The position numbers and the translations under genes were made by a program. Under the pieces are notes generated by a model. It was not told the DNA's origin. It was given only the letters and a program-made list of their open reading frames with translations, and did not search any database. Shown in pieces: positions 27,232-34,420 of a DNA stretch of 64,000 bases; positions within the stretch are counted from its first letter, which is position 1; the number at the start of each line of letters is the position of its first letter. Source of the stretch: Cryomorpha sp963836915 (lineage in GTDB: Bacteria; Bacteroidota; Bacteroidia; Flavobacteriales_D; Cryomorphaceae); the NCBI GenBank assembly GCA_963836915.1, contig CAWILH010000002.1, positions 2,666,001 through 2,730,000 on the forward strand, read 5' to 3'.

Positions 27232-28628
27232 TTAAAACTTATATCTGCTCTGTCTATATTATATTGAGTATTAATGCAATGTCTCAGACAAATGCGTGGT
27301 GGGAACATACCAATGTCCCCAGTACTTGGGGTCAGTTATATATTGACGGTGACCCATTTGGATTAGTGACAGCGGTAGATTCAGTAAATGAGCGCGTATA
27401 CCTGACTGGTATACAAACACAGTTCGGCAATTATACCTTGCTCATGCAATATGACTCTACCGGCTACCATATTTTAGGTGCCTATTATAGCGATCAAATC
27501 TTAGCGATGGAAGTCTACCACGGTTCACTTTATGTCGGTACGGATGCAGTAACGCTTAACGACACCATTGGCTATCAGCTTGCCGCTGGCAATCTCTTTC
27601 GCTACGATGGTGAAGTTTGGGATAATCTTAATATCACCCAACTCGATGGTAAGGTTACAGCTTTTGAAGTGATCGATGACACCCTTTACGTGGGTGGTGA
27701 GTTTCGAAATATTAATAATCAAGAGATGCCAATGGCCGCGCGCTTTGATGGAAACAACTGGTCTAATATCCCGAACAACCCATTTGGTGAAATGCCCAAT
27801 TACATTAGCGTAAACGCTTTCCAGATGTACGATGGTGACCTTTACCTTGGCGGAAAATCGCCAGATGTAAACGATACCGAACTGCTCGTATATCAAGATG
27901 GTAATTGGGGAGAAGTTGGCACAAGCCTGTCAGGGCTGTATACCGACATACGGCACCTTGCCGTTCTGGACGATGGCCTTTATGTAGCAGGAGTAATCAT
28001 TGAAGATGAAGGAAACGTAAGTAATGGCATCGTGAAATGGGATGGCACATCTTTTCAATCACTCGGCGGAGGGATCAATGACTTCGCAATATATGACTTG
28101 GAAGTTTATGAAGGTGGTCTTTTTGCATCTGGTGCTTTCTCGACTGCCGGTGACCTTAACGTAGAAGGGGTGGCTCGCTGGGATGGCGCACAATGGTGCG
28201 GGCTTCGAACAGAATCACCAGGGCAGGTCATACCAGACATGTTCGTATTTAATGATTCGCTGTACATGCCCCTAGCGAACTCGCCAACCAACCCTTTTTT
28301 CAATCAGGGTAATGGCAATTTTGAAATTTTCAAATGGAAAGGTGGAGATGACTTTGGACCTTGCTCTATGGTCACGTCCGTGTCAGAAGTATCCGAATCC
28401 AATATTTCAATCTACCCAAACCCAACTTCTGGGTGGATTGAGCTAAGTTCAAATACAAAAATTACGCAGGCGACAATCCACGACTTGACTGGCAAGGTAC
28501 TCATTCACTTCGCTCCAAGCGAAGAGAAGATTCAATTGGATTTAAGAAACTTTAGAAATGGTGTTTATTTAATGCGCATCGAGACTCCCGATGGCAGATT
28601 TACTCATCGAATTGTAAAAACGTCCTAA
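27228..28628 (+). CDS. Secreted propeller-like protein with T9SS type A sorting domain (copy 2)
   Basis: 466 residues: signal peptide ending NAMSQ, an N-terminal part that differs from copy 1, then a body (residues about 123-395) nearly identical to copy 1 at DNA and protein level. The C-terminus is a different sorting domain: ISIYPNPTSGWIELSSN then GVYLMRIETPDGRF. One short patch inside the identical block differs (INDFAIYDLEV against IDDLSIFDLEV), as expected from conversion tracts. It is the last gene of the overlapping set, 49 bases from the convergent ispD stop. Confidence 0.85.
   Translation: MIKTYICSVYIILSINAMSQTNAWWEHTNVPSTWGQLYIDGDPFGLVTAVDSVNERVYLTGIQTQFGNYTLLMQYDSTGYHILGAYYSDQILAMEVYHGSLYVGTDAVTLNDTIGYQLAAGNLFRYDGEVWDNLNITQLDGKVTAFEVIDDTLYVGGEFRNINNQEMPMAARFDGNNWSNIPNNPFGEMPNYISVNAFQMYDGDLYLGGKSPDVNDTELLVYQDGNWGEVGTSLSGLYTDIRHLAVLDDGLYVAGVIIEDEGNVSNGIVKWDGTSFQSLGGGINDFAIYDLEVYEGGLFASGAFSTAGDLNVEGVARWDGAQWCGLRTESPGQVIPDMFVFNDSLYMPLANSPTNPFFNQGNGNFEIFKWKGGDDFGPCSMVTSVSEVSESNISIYPNPTSGWIELSSNTKITQATIHDLTGKVLIHFAPSEEKIQLDLRNFRNGVYLMRIETPDGRFTHRIVKTS
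27597..28416 (+). repeat. 820-bp near-identical duplicated segment, copy 2
   Basis: Second copy of 24782-25601, in direct orientation inside the fourth gene of the T9SS set. Sequence outside the borders is only distantly similar, so the block looks like a gene-conversion tract or a recent partial duplication. Confidence 0.85.
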
Positions 28629-28677
28629 AATTGCTTTATACCGTTTTTTGGATGTATTGAAACATTTAATAAGGTTT

Positions 28678-29352
28678 CTACCCCAACTTCATAAACCCCT
28701 CCGCCACCACCATATCTTCGGCGGTGGTGATTTTGATATTGGTGCGGTTGCCTTCTACCAATTTTATAGGTTGGTTGCCAAGTTCTACCACCGAAGCATC
28801 GTCGGTAAAAAATTCTTGATATTCCGTTTGGTAGGCAGCGGCGATTATTTCCTTTTGGAAACATTGCGGGGTCTGCACGGCCCTAAGCTCTTTTCGCGGA
28901 AGCGTATGGCTAGCAAAGCCTTGTACCATACGAATGGTATCTACCACATGCACAGCTGGAATGGCTGCGCCATGAGCCGCAGCAGCTTCAAAACACCGGG
29001 CTATCGTGCCTTGAGAAACCATGGGGCGGACAGCATCGTGAATGCCTACCAGCTTTACATCGGGCGAAAGTGCATCGAGCCCATTCTTTACGGAATGAAA
29101 TCTTTCCCTACCACCGGTCACCACGGTATGAGACATCGTAAAACCGTGCTTTTCGATAAGGCCTTTCCAGCTGTCTTCGAGTCCTTTGAAGAGCACCAGC
29201 ACAAATTCCATATCTGGATCGAACCGATGGAAGGCTTCGAAGGTGTGCATTAAAACGGGTTTCCCCGAAAGGGGCAAGAACTGCTTAGGGGTGGGGGAAT
29301 TCATTCGGGTGCCCGTGCCCCCAGCCACAATGATTACCGCCCGACCTTGCAT
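28678..29352 (-). CDS. ispD: 2-C-methyl-D-erythritol 4-phosphate cytidylyltransferase
   Basis: A 224-residue nucleotidyltransferase of the MEP isoprenoid pathway; it couples CTP to MEP to give CDP-methylerythritol. The CTP-binding AGGTGTRMNSPTPKQFLPL is at the N-terminus, followed by VTGGRERFHSVKNGL, HDAVRPMV, QTPQCFQ, FTDDASVVE and GNRTNIKITTAEDM, all IspD signatures. Its ATG directly follows the queA stop codon with no gap, so it is the downstream partner of queA. dxr, the preceding pathway step, is at 62268 in this window. Confidence 0.96.
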   Translation of the reverse strand: MQGRAVIIVAGGTGTRMNSPTPKQFLPLSGKPVLMHTFEAFHRFDPDMEFVLVLFKGLEDSWKGLIEKHGFTMSHTVVTGGRERFHSVKNGLDALSPDVKLVGIHDAVRPMVSQGTIARCFEAAAAHGAAIPAVHVVDTIRMVQGFASHTLPRKELRAVQTPQCFQKEIIAAAYQTEYQEFFTDDASVVELGNQPIKLVEGNRTNIKITTAEDMVVAEGFMKLG

Positions 29353-30402
29353 TTAGATGATTAGCATGGCATCGCCATACGCCATAAAGCTGTATTTCTC
29401 TTTGATCGCTTCTTTGTACGCCTTCATCACGTGGTCGTACCCTCCAAAGGCGGCCACCTGCATGAGCAACGTGCTCTCGGCATCGTGAAAATTGGATACC
29501 ATCGCATCGGCGATCTCAAATTCGTAGGGCGGGAAGATGAATTTATTCGTCCATCCTTCATAGGGCTTCAAGCGCGAGTCGGTAGATACGGAAGTTTCAA
29601 CAGCGCGCATCGCCGTGGTGCCCACGACACAGATCTTGCCTTTATTGTCTTTAGAGCGGTTTACCACATCACAGGCTTCTTGCACGATTTTCATCTGCTC
29701 GCTGTCCATCTTATGTTTGGTAAGGTCTTCTACTTCTACCGGACGGAAGGTTCCAAGACCGATATGAAGGGTGACTTCTGCAAAGCTGACCCCTTTAAGC
29801 TCAAGGCGCTTCATAAGCTCACGGCTAAAGTGAAGTCCGGCAGTAGGCACGGCCACGGCGCCTTCTTCTTTGGCAAATATCGTTTGGTAGCGCTCATCAT
29901 CGATGGGCTCCACTTCGCGCTCCATATACTTGGGGATGGGAGTCTGCCCGAGGCGGGTCATGGTAGCCTTAAAATCATCGTAAGGGCCATCATAAAGAAA
30001 GCGCAGTGTGCGGCCGCGGGAAGTCGTATTATCGATCACTTCGGCCACGAGGTCATCATTCTCCCCGAAATAAAGTTTGTTGCCGATCCGTATTTTTCGT
30101 GCCGGGTCTACCAGCACATCCCATAGAAGGCTCTCGCGGTTGAGCTCCCGCAAAAGGAAAACTTCAATCTGCGCACCGGTCTTTTCCTTATTACCGTAGA
30201 GGCGCGCCGGAAAGACTTTGGTATTGTTCATCACAAAAGTGTCCTTGTCATCAAAATAGTTGATGATGTCTTTGAAGGTCTTATGCTCAATTTTTCCATC
30301 CTTGCGGTGCAGCACCATCATGCGGCATTCATCACGGTTTGGAGAAGGGTATTTTGCTATTAATTCGGGTGGGAGTTTGAACTTGAACTTCGACAGCTTC
30401 AT
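29353..30402 (-). CDS. queA: tRNA preQ1(34) S-adenosylmethionine ribosyltransferase-isomerase
   Basis: A 349-residue enzyme that transfers the ribose of SAM to preQ1 in tRNA to make epoxyqueuosine. Family signatures are visible along the protein: LPPELIAKYPSPNRDECRMMVLHR at the start, VMNNTKVFPARLYGNKE, VAVPTAGLHFSRELMKRL, HIGLGTFRPV, VGTTAMRAVE and NKFIFPPYEF. It begins immediately after a repeat-containing 490-bp gap that separates it from truB; in related genomes these genes are usually close together. It runs straight into ispD. Confidence 0.96.
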   Translation of the reverse strand: MKLSKFKFKLPPELIAKYPSPNRDECRMMVLHRKDGKIEHKTFKDIINYFDDKDTFVMNNTKVFPARLYGNKEKTGAQIEVFLLRELNRESLLWDVLVDPARKIRIGNKLYFGENDDLVAEVIDNTTSRGRTLRFLYDGPYDDFKATMTRLGQTPIPKYMEREVEPIDDERYQTIFAKEEGAVAVPTAGLHFSRELMKRLELKGVSFAEVTLHIGLGTFRPVEVEDLTKHKMDSEQMKIVQEACDVVNRSKDNKGKICVVGTTAMRAVETSVSTDSRLKPYEGWTNKFIFPPYEFEIADAMVSNFHDAESTLLMQVAAFGGYDHVMKAYKEAIKEKYSFMAYGDAMLII

Positions 30403-30893
30403 TCAGGGCGTAGTTTAGGTAAAAAAAAATGCGGGGGCAAAGGTAGTTATTTTGTTTTTTAAAATCTAGGGTTGAGCCGTTCATCCATACGGAGCATTCG
30501 TCATATATGGAGCCTGCCCTTGCTGGCATGAGCGGTGCGAGGTGGTTCGAGACGTCCGTCTTGTCGACCGCTTTTTGCGGTGCGTATGTAGTGCCGCGCC
30601 TAACTGCTGCGAGCGTTCCGCGGTGGTTCGAGACAGGAAGCCGCAGAATAACTATTATTGGATGATCTTTAAAAAATCAAAATACGGCTTCGTGTCTCGA
30701 TACAATTTGAAATTCAAGAATCTCTTGGTCTCTCCGTTCCAAGAGCTTGTAGCATTTAAAACCACTACATACGCACCGCAAAAAGCGGTCGACCTGATGT
30801 GCTTATCAATACGATTCGAGAGTCACTGCGTAAGCACATCGAAAAAGCTGTTATGACAAGTGTATTTCTAAACTCGCTACTAAAAAGATACCC
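30403..30893. other. Intergenic region with inverted repeats
   Basis: A 491-bp gene-free gap between queA and truB, inside what is normally a compact gene group. It holds a perfect 31-bp inverted repeat (30563-30593 and 30763-30793), a direct repeat of GGTGGTTCGAGAC at 30541 and again near 30613, and a 10-bp inverted repeat (GATGTGCTTA at 30796, TAAGCACATC at 30831). No open frame of quality is present. Confidence 0.7.
30563..30793. repeat. Perfect 31-bp inverted repeat with 169-bp centre (MITE-like or large hairpin)
   Basis: Bases 30563-30593 (GTCGACCGCTTTTTGCGGTG and 11 more) are the exact reverse complement of 30763-30793. Each arm itself contains a small hairpin (ACCGCTTTTTGCGGT). The element is 231 bp in total, has no coding capacity and shows no obvious target-site duplication. 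A miniature inverted-repeat element or a very stable transcript hairpin both fit. Confidence 0.75.
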
Positions 30894-31607
30894 TCACCCA
30901 AACAGAGCTGCTTCAAACGCACCCGGACTTACCGCATCGACCACCTGGTATGTGCCGATAGACATTCGCCGTAAGGAAGAGAGATATGCTCCTACCTCGA
31001 GCGACACCCCGATGTCGCGCGCTATAGAGCGGATATAGCATCCCTTGGTGCAGGCTATGGAAAAACCGACCACGGGCAGCTCCGATGCGTCAACGTCAAA
31101 CTTCTTGATGTTTACCGCATTTGCCTTTAAGGCCACTTCCATCCCCTCACGCGCCATCTCGTAAGCGCGGCGACCATCTACCTTTTTGGCCGAAAAAACA
31201 GGTGGTACCTGCATCTGCTCACCGGTCAGGTCAGCGGCGGCGCTTTGGATATCGGCTTCGGTCAAATGCTCAAAGGGACGGTGATCTTCTATCTCCGACT
31301 CCAGATCATACGATGCTGTGGTGGCACCGAGGGTAAAAGTTCCGATATAGGATTTATCTTCGGTGGTAAGCCCGGTGATCTTTTTTGTAAACCGACCGGT
31401 GCAGATCACCAGAATACCTGTGGCAAGCGGGTCTAAGGTGCCGGCATGGCCCACCTTTATCTTTTTGATGTCAAATCGCTTTCTGATAAGGTAGCGTATC
31501 TTCTTGACCGCATCAAAAGAGGTCCACTCCAGCGGCTTATCAATAAGCAAAAGCTGTCCATCTAAAAAGTCCTGTCCCGATAAGGCTGAAATTTCGGCTG
31601 TGGTCAT
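30894..31607 (-). CDS. truB: tRNA pseudouridine(55) synthase TruB
   Basis: A 237-residue enzyme that makes pseudouridine 55 in the T loop of tRNAs. Catalytic aspartate in GHAGTLDPLATGILVICTGR; other signatures are LLIDKPLEWTSFDAVKKIR, QVPPVFSAKKVDGRRAYEMAREG and CTKGCYIRSIARDIG. The ATG at 31607 overlaps the uppP stop by four bases; the longer frame to 31706 would run inside uppP and is rejected. The C-terminus is short, without a PUA domain, as usual in this phylum. Confidence 0.95.
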   Translation of the reverse strand: MTTAEISALSGQDFLDGQLLLIDKPLEWTSFDAVKKIRYLIRKRFDIKKIKVGHAGTLDPLATGILVICTGRFTKKITGLTTEDKSYIGTFTLGATTASYDLESEIEDHRPFEHLTEADIQSAAADLTGEQMQVPPVFSAKKVDGRRAYEMAREGMEVALKANAVNIKKFDVDASELPVVGFSIACTKGCYIRSIARDIGVSLEVGAYLSSLRRMSIGTYQVVDAVSPGAFEAALFG

Positions 31608-32401
31608 ACGAGTCCGTAGATTATAGCGATAAGCCCTACTGCCAGACAGTAGAAGGCGAAATAGTCGAGCTTGGAGCGCTTCACGATCCTTATCATCCAG
31701 CTGCACGCAAAAACCCCGGCGATAAATGCAGCGATGAATCCGGCAGCCAAGGTCATATTATCTATGGTCCGGTCGGGTTGGATCTCTATGAAGTCTTTGG
31801 CTTCGAGAATCATGGCGCCAAAAATCACGGGCAGCACCATGAGAAATGAAAATTTTGCCGCCCGTTCGCGGCTTACTCCTACCAGCAGCGCCACCGAAAT
31901 GGTCGATCCCGATCGGGACACGCCGGGGAGCACGGCAACGGCTTGTGCGAACCCGATCAGCAAAGCGCGTTTTGGGGTCACCTTGCCTTCATAGGCTGGG
32001 ATGCGCGTAGTGCTATAGAGCAGGGCTGCGGTAAAGATGAGCGAGCCCCCTACCAGAATGATATTGCCAGAGAAAAAAGACTCGATAAGCTCGCGGAAAA
32101 AAATCCCTACGAAAAATACAGGAACCATACTGATCAAAATCAGCCAGGCAAACTTCGTTTCTTCGTTCCATTTAAATTGAAACAAGCCCCGAAGCAGCTC
32201 AGCGATCTCTCTTCTAAATACCACCACTGTGCTCAAGGCGGTGGCCGCGTGGAGGGCAATGGTAAAAAGCATGCTTTCATCCCCTACCGTTTCTTGACCA
32301 AATATCACCTTGGCCAATTCTAGATGGCCGCTACTGCTCACCGGCAAAAATTCGGTAAGTCCTTGGATAATACCAAGAATAATAGCTTCTAGAAGACTCA
32401 T
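31604..32401 (-). CDS. uppP: Undecaprenyl-diphosphate phosphatase UppP/BacA
   Basis: A 265-residue membrane protein with about eight helices. It recycles undecaprenyl diphosphate to the monophosphate carrier used in peptidoglycan synthesis and gives some bacitracin resistance. The two catalytic signatures are clear: GLTEFLPVSSSGHLEL (residues about 15-30) and LPGVSRSGSTISVALL (about 160). It lies between DUF3098 and truB in a tight operon starting at ftsX. Confidence 0.96.
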   Translation of the reverse strand: MSLLEAIILGIIQGLTEFLPVSSSGHLELAKVIFGQETVGDESMLFTIALHAATALSTVVVFRREIAELLRGLFQFKWNEETKFAWLILISMVPVFFVGIFFRELIESFFSGNIILVGGSLIFTAALLYSTTRIPAYEGKVTPKRALLIGFAQAVAVLPGVSRSGSTISVALLVGVSRERAAKFSFLMVLPVIFGAMILEAKDFIEIQPDRTIDNMTLAAGFIAAFIAGVFACSWMIRIVKRSKLDYFAFYCLAVGLIAIIYGLV

Positions 32402-32407
32402 GAATGC

Positions 32408-32671
32408 TTAGGCCTGCTTCTTCTTATGAAGGATGGCGTAGAATATGATCCCATAGCCGATCATGGCCACTATGGGTGCAAGCGTGATGCGCCTAAAGCT
32501 GAAAATCTCTTCATTAAATACTTCGGGGTCTTCACTACCGCCGCCGAGCATCAATAAAAAACCGAGCACTACCACGCCAATGCCGATAAGCATAAAGCGA
32601 TAATTTTGTTTGCCAATCGCAAAAGATTCCCCTTCTGCCGACTCTATTTTAGTAGTTTCTTTTATAGCCAT
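32408..32671 (-). CDS. DUF3098 small membrane protein
   Basis: An 87-residue protein with two hydrophobic helices (FMLIGIGVVVLGFLLMLGGG and LAPIVAMIGYGIIFYAIL) separated by a soluble loop containing NEEIFSFRRITLAP, which is the DUF3098 signature. ATG 32671 is chosen over a TTG two codons upstream that overlaps the ftsX stop. The consistent position between ftsX and uppP in Bacteroidota suggests an envelope or division-linked role, but this is unproven. Confidence 0.87.
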   Translation of the reverse strand: MAIKETTKIESAEGESFAIGKQNYRFMLIGIGVVVLGFLLMLGGGSEDPEVFNEEIFSFRRITLAPIVAMIGYGIIFYAILHKKKQA

Positions 32672-32673
32672 AA

Positions 32674-33549
32674 TCAATATATTTTGCGGGCATCCATGCG
32701 GAGGTAGCGCCTTACTGCGAATAACGTAGAAATCCCTGAGATAACAACGCCCAGAAGCGCCACAACCCCAAAGAGTTTAACAAACATTAGAAGGTCTTGC
32801 TCTTCAAAAAAGCCCGGTATCTCGTGCCTTACTGCATAGAGTACCCCTAATATGAACAGTATGGCTATGAAGCTGGCGTAGATGCCTTGCAATATTCCAC
32901 TAAGAATAAAGGGGCGCTGGATGAACCCACGCGTAGCCCCCACCAGCTGCATACTCCGTATAATAAATCGCTTGGAATAGATGGTAAGCCGTATGGTATT
33001 ATTGATCAAGGCGATGGCGATGAGCAGCAATAAGCCACTAAAGCCAAGCAGCACTATTCCTATTTTATTGACATTTTGATTGATCTGCCTTATAAGGTTG
33101 GGACTGTATACTACTTCGGCCACGCGGGTGCGGGAAGAGATGCTCTGCGCGATAGCGTCGATGCTATCGGGGTGCGCATAGGCGGCTTGCAACCTGAGAT
33201 CGACGGCGGCCTGCAAGGGATTATACCCTAAGAACGATACGAAGTCTTCCCCTAGATCTTCCGAAAGGATGGCTGCCGCTTCTTCTTTGCTCACATAGGT
33301 GGTGCTGAGTGTAAAGGGCTCAGCATCGAGTTCTTTTTTAAGCCTTAAAATCTCCGCTTCTTTCACATCTTCTTCTAGGAATACCTGCACCTGAATACTC
33401 TCCTTCACATAGTTAGAGAGTTTTTGGGCATTAAGTACCAACACGCTGAGTATGCCCAGCATGAATAGCACAAGAGCTATACCTATCACGGTAGAGATGG
33501 CGCTGGAGCGCGCGCGTTTCTTGGCGTACTTATCGGGACTGGCTGACAT
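32674..33549 (-). CDS. ftsX: Cell division permease-like protein FtsX
   Basis: A 291-residue protein with the FtsX layout: cytoplasmic N-terminus, TM1 (VIGIALVLFMLGILSVLVL), a periplasmic domain with VQVFLEEDV and LGYNPLQAAVDLRL, then three C-terminal helices including the conserved RSMQLVGATRGFIQRPF. With FtsE it activates peptidoglycan hydrolases at the septum. ftsE is not in this window. It is the first gene of the ftsX-DUF3098-uppP-truB operon. The M23 peptidase at 38338 is a possible, not proven, target. Confidence 0.95.
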   Translation of the reverse strand: MSASPDKYAKKRARSSAISTVIGIALVLFMLGILSVLVLNAQKLSNYVKESIQVQVFLEEDVKEAEILRLKKELDAEPFTLSTTYVSKEEAAAILSEDLGEDFVSFLGYNPLQAAVDLRLQAAYAHPDSIDAIAQSISSRTRVAEVVYSPNLIRQINQNVNKIGIVLLGFSGLLLLIAIALINNTIRLTIYSKRFIIRSMQLVGATRGFIQRPFILSGILQGIYASFIAILFILGVLYAVRHEIPGFFEEQDLLMFVKLFGVVALLGVVISGISTLFAVRRYLRMDARKIY

Positions 33550-33655
33550 GGGCTGGCAAAAGTAGGAATATTTGGGGATGGGGTGCTCCTGATAGTATCA
33601 AAGATGATTGATTGGTATTTACCTTCACTGCTAAATAGGCTTCCGCCAAATAATC

Positions 33656-34222
33656 CTATTCAAGCACATATTCCCCTCTGTTATTTATGAACCCTTCCTT
33701 GCCTTCACGTTTTACCTTGGCATAGTCTGCATCGTTTATACCAAAATCATCTATTTTATCATACACGCATGGCACTACTTCTACCCCACATCCATCGATG
33801 AAACCATATTTCTTTTCCTTCTTAACACGCGCCCAACCGCTCTGATAAATCCCGTAATCCTGAATTTCGGAGTATTGGGGTTCTACAAGTTCATATCCAG
33901 ATGCATCAATAAACCCATAGAGCCCATCGACTTTTACCCGTGCGATCTTGGATTTGTAAACCCCAAAATCTTGGATTTCATCATACTTGACCGGTACCAC
34001 CAATTTTCCTGAATCATCAATAAATCCATACTTCCTATTATCCTTTACCAGCGCCCAATGGGAGTGGTAAATGCCATATTCGAAAATCTTCTTATAGCCC
34101 ACCACCGAGCTATTGTCAGCTACCAAATCATCTTTTTGGGTTTCCACTTCGGACACTTGAGACTTAACTGACGAAAAATAAAACGAAGCCACTACCACCC
34201 ATATAACAAGAGAAAATTTCAT
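33656..34222 (-). CDS. WG-repeat exported protein
   Basis: 188 residues with a signal peptide (ending SSVKSQ) and four tandem WG-type repeats of about 34 residues: KYGFIDDSGKLVVPVKYDEIQD, LYGFIDASGYELVEPQYSEIQD, KYGFIDGCGVEVVPCVYDKIDD and EGFINNRGEYVLE. WG repeats form beta-rich binding modules of unknown specific function. It sits alone between ftsX and the divergent leuS. The repeats are regular with no frame break. Confidence 0.85.
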   Translation of the reverse strand: MKFSLVIWVVVASFYFSSVKSQVSEVETQKDDLVADNSSVVGYKKIFEYGIYHSHWALVKDNRKYGFIDDSGKLVVPVKYDEIQDFGVYKSKIARVKVDGLYGFIDASGYELVEPQYSEIQDYGIYQSGWARVKKEKKYGFIDGCGVEVVPCVYDKIDDFGINDADYAKVKREGKEGFINNRGEYVLE

Positions 34223-34393
34223 AAGTATTGATTAAATCCAAACAGACGCTCAAGATAGACCTTTTTAAAATCAGAATGCTCAAATTAACATTAACTAAGA
34301 TTTGTACTGGAGCATTTGCCCCGTTCAAAATCTCGTCAACGATCGCTCCTAATAAATCGCAACGCAATAAGCCAAACCCCCAATCAGAAAAAA

Positions 34394-34401
34394 TAACTTT
34401 G
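34394..34401 (+). promoter_or_regulatory. Possible Bacteroidota -7 box for leuS
   Basis: TAACTTTG matches the Bacteroidota -7 consensus TAnnTTTG exactly and lies 19 bases upstream of the leuS ATG. No good -33 TTTG element is seen at the expected distance, so this is weak. Confidence 0.25.
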
Positions 34402-34420
34402 CATTTGAAAAGAGCACCGC

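Noticed and set aside
30535..30625. tRNA-like GGTTCGA boxes
   Set aside because: The two GGTTCGAGAC copies lack a pairable T stem, anticodon arm and acceptor stem; they belong to a direct repeat.
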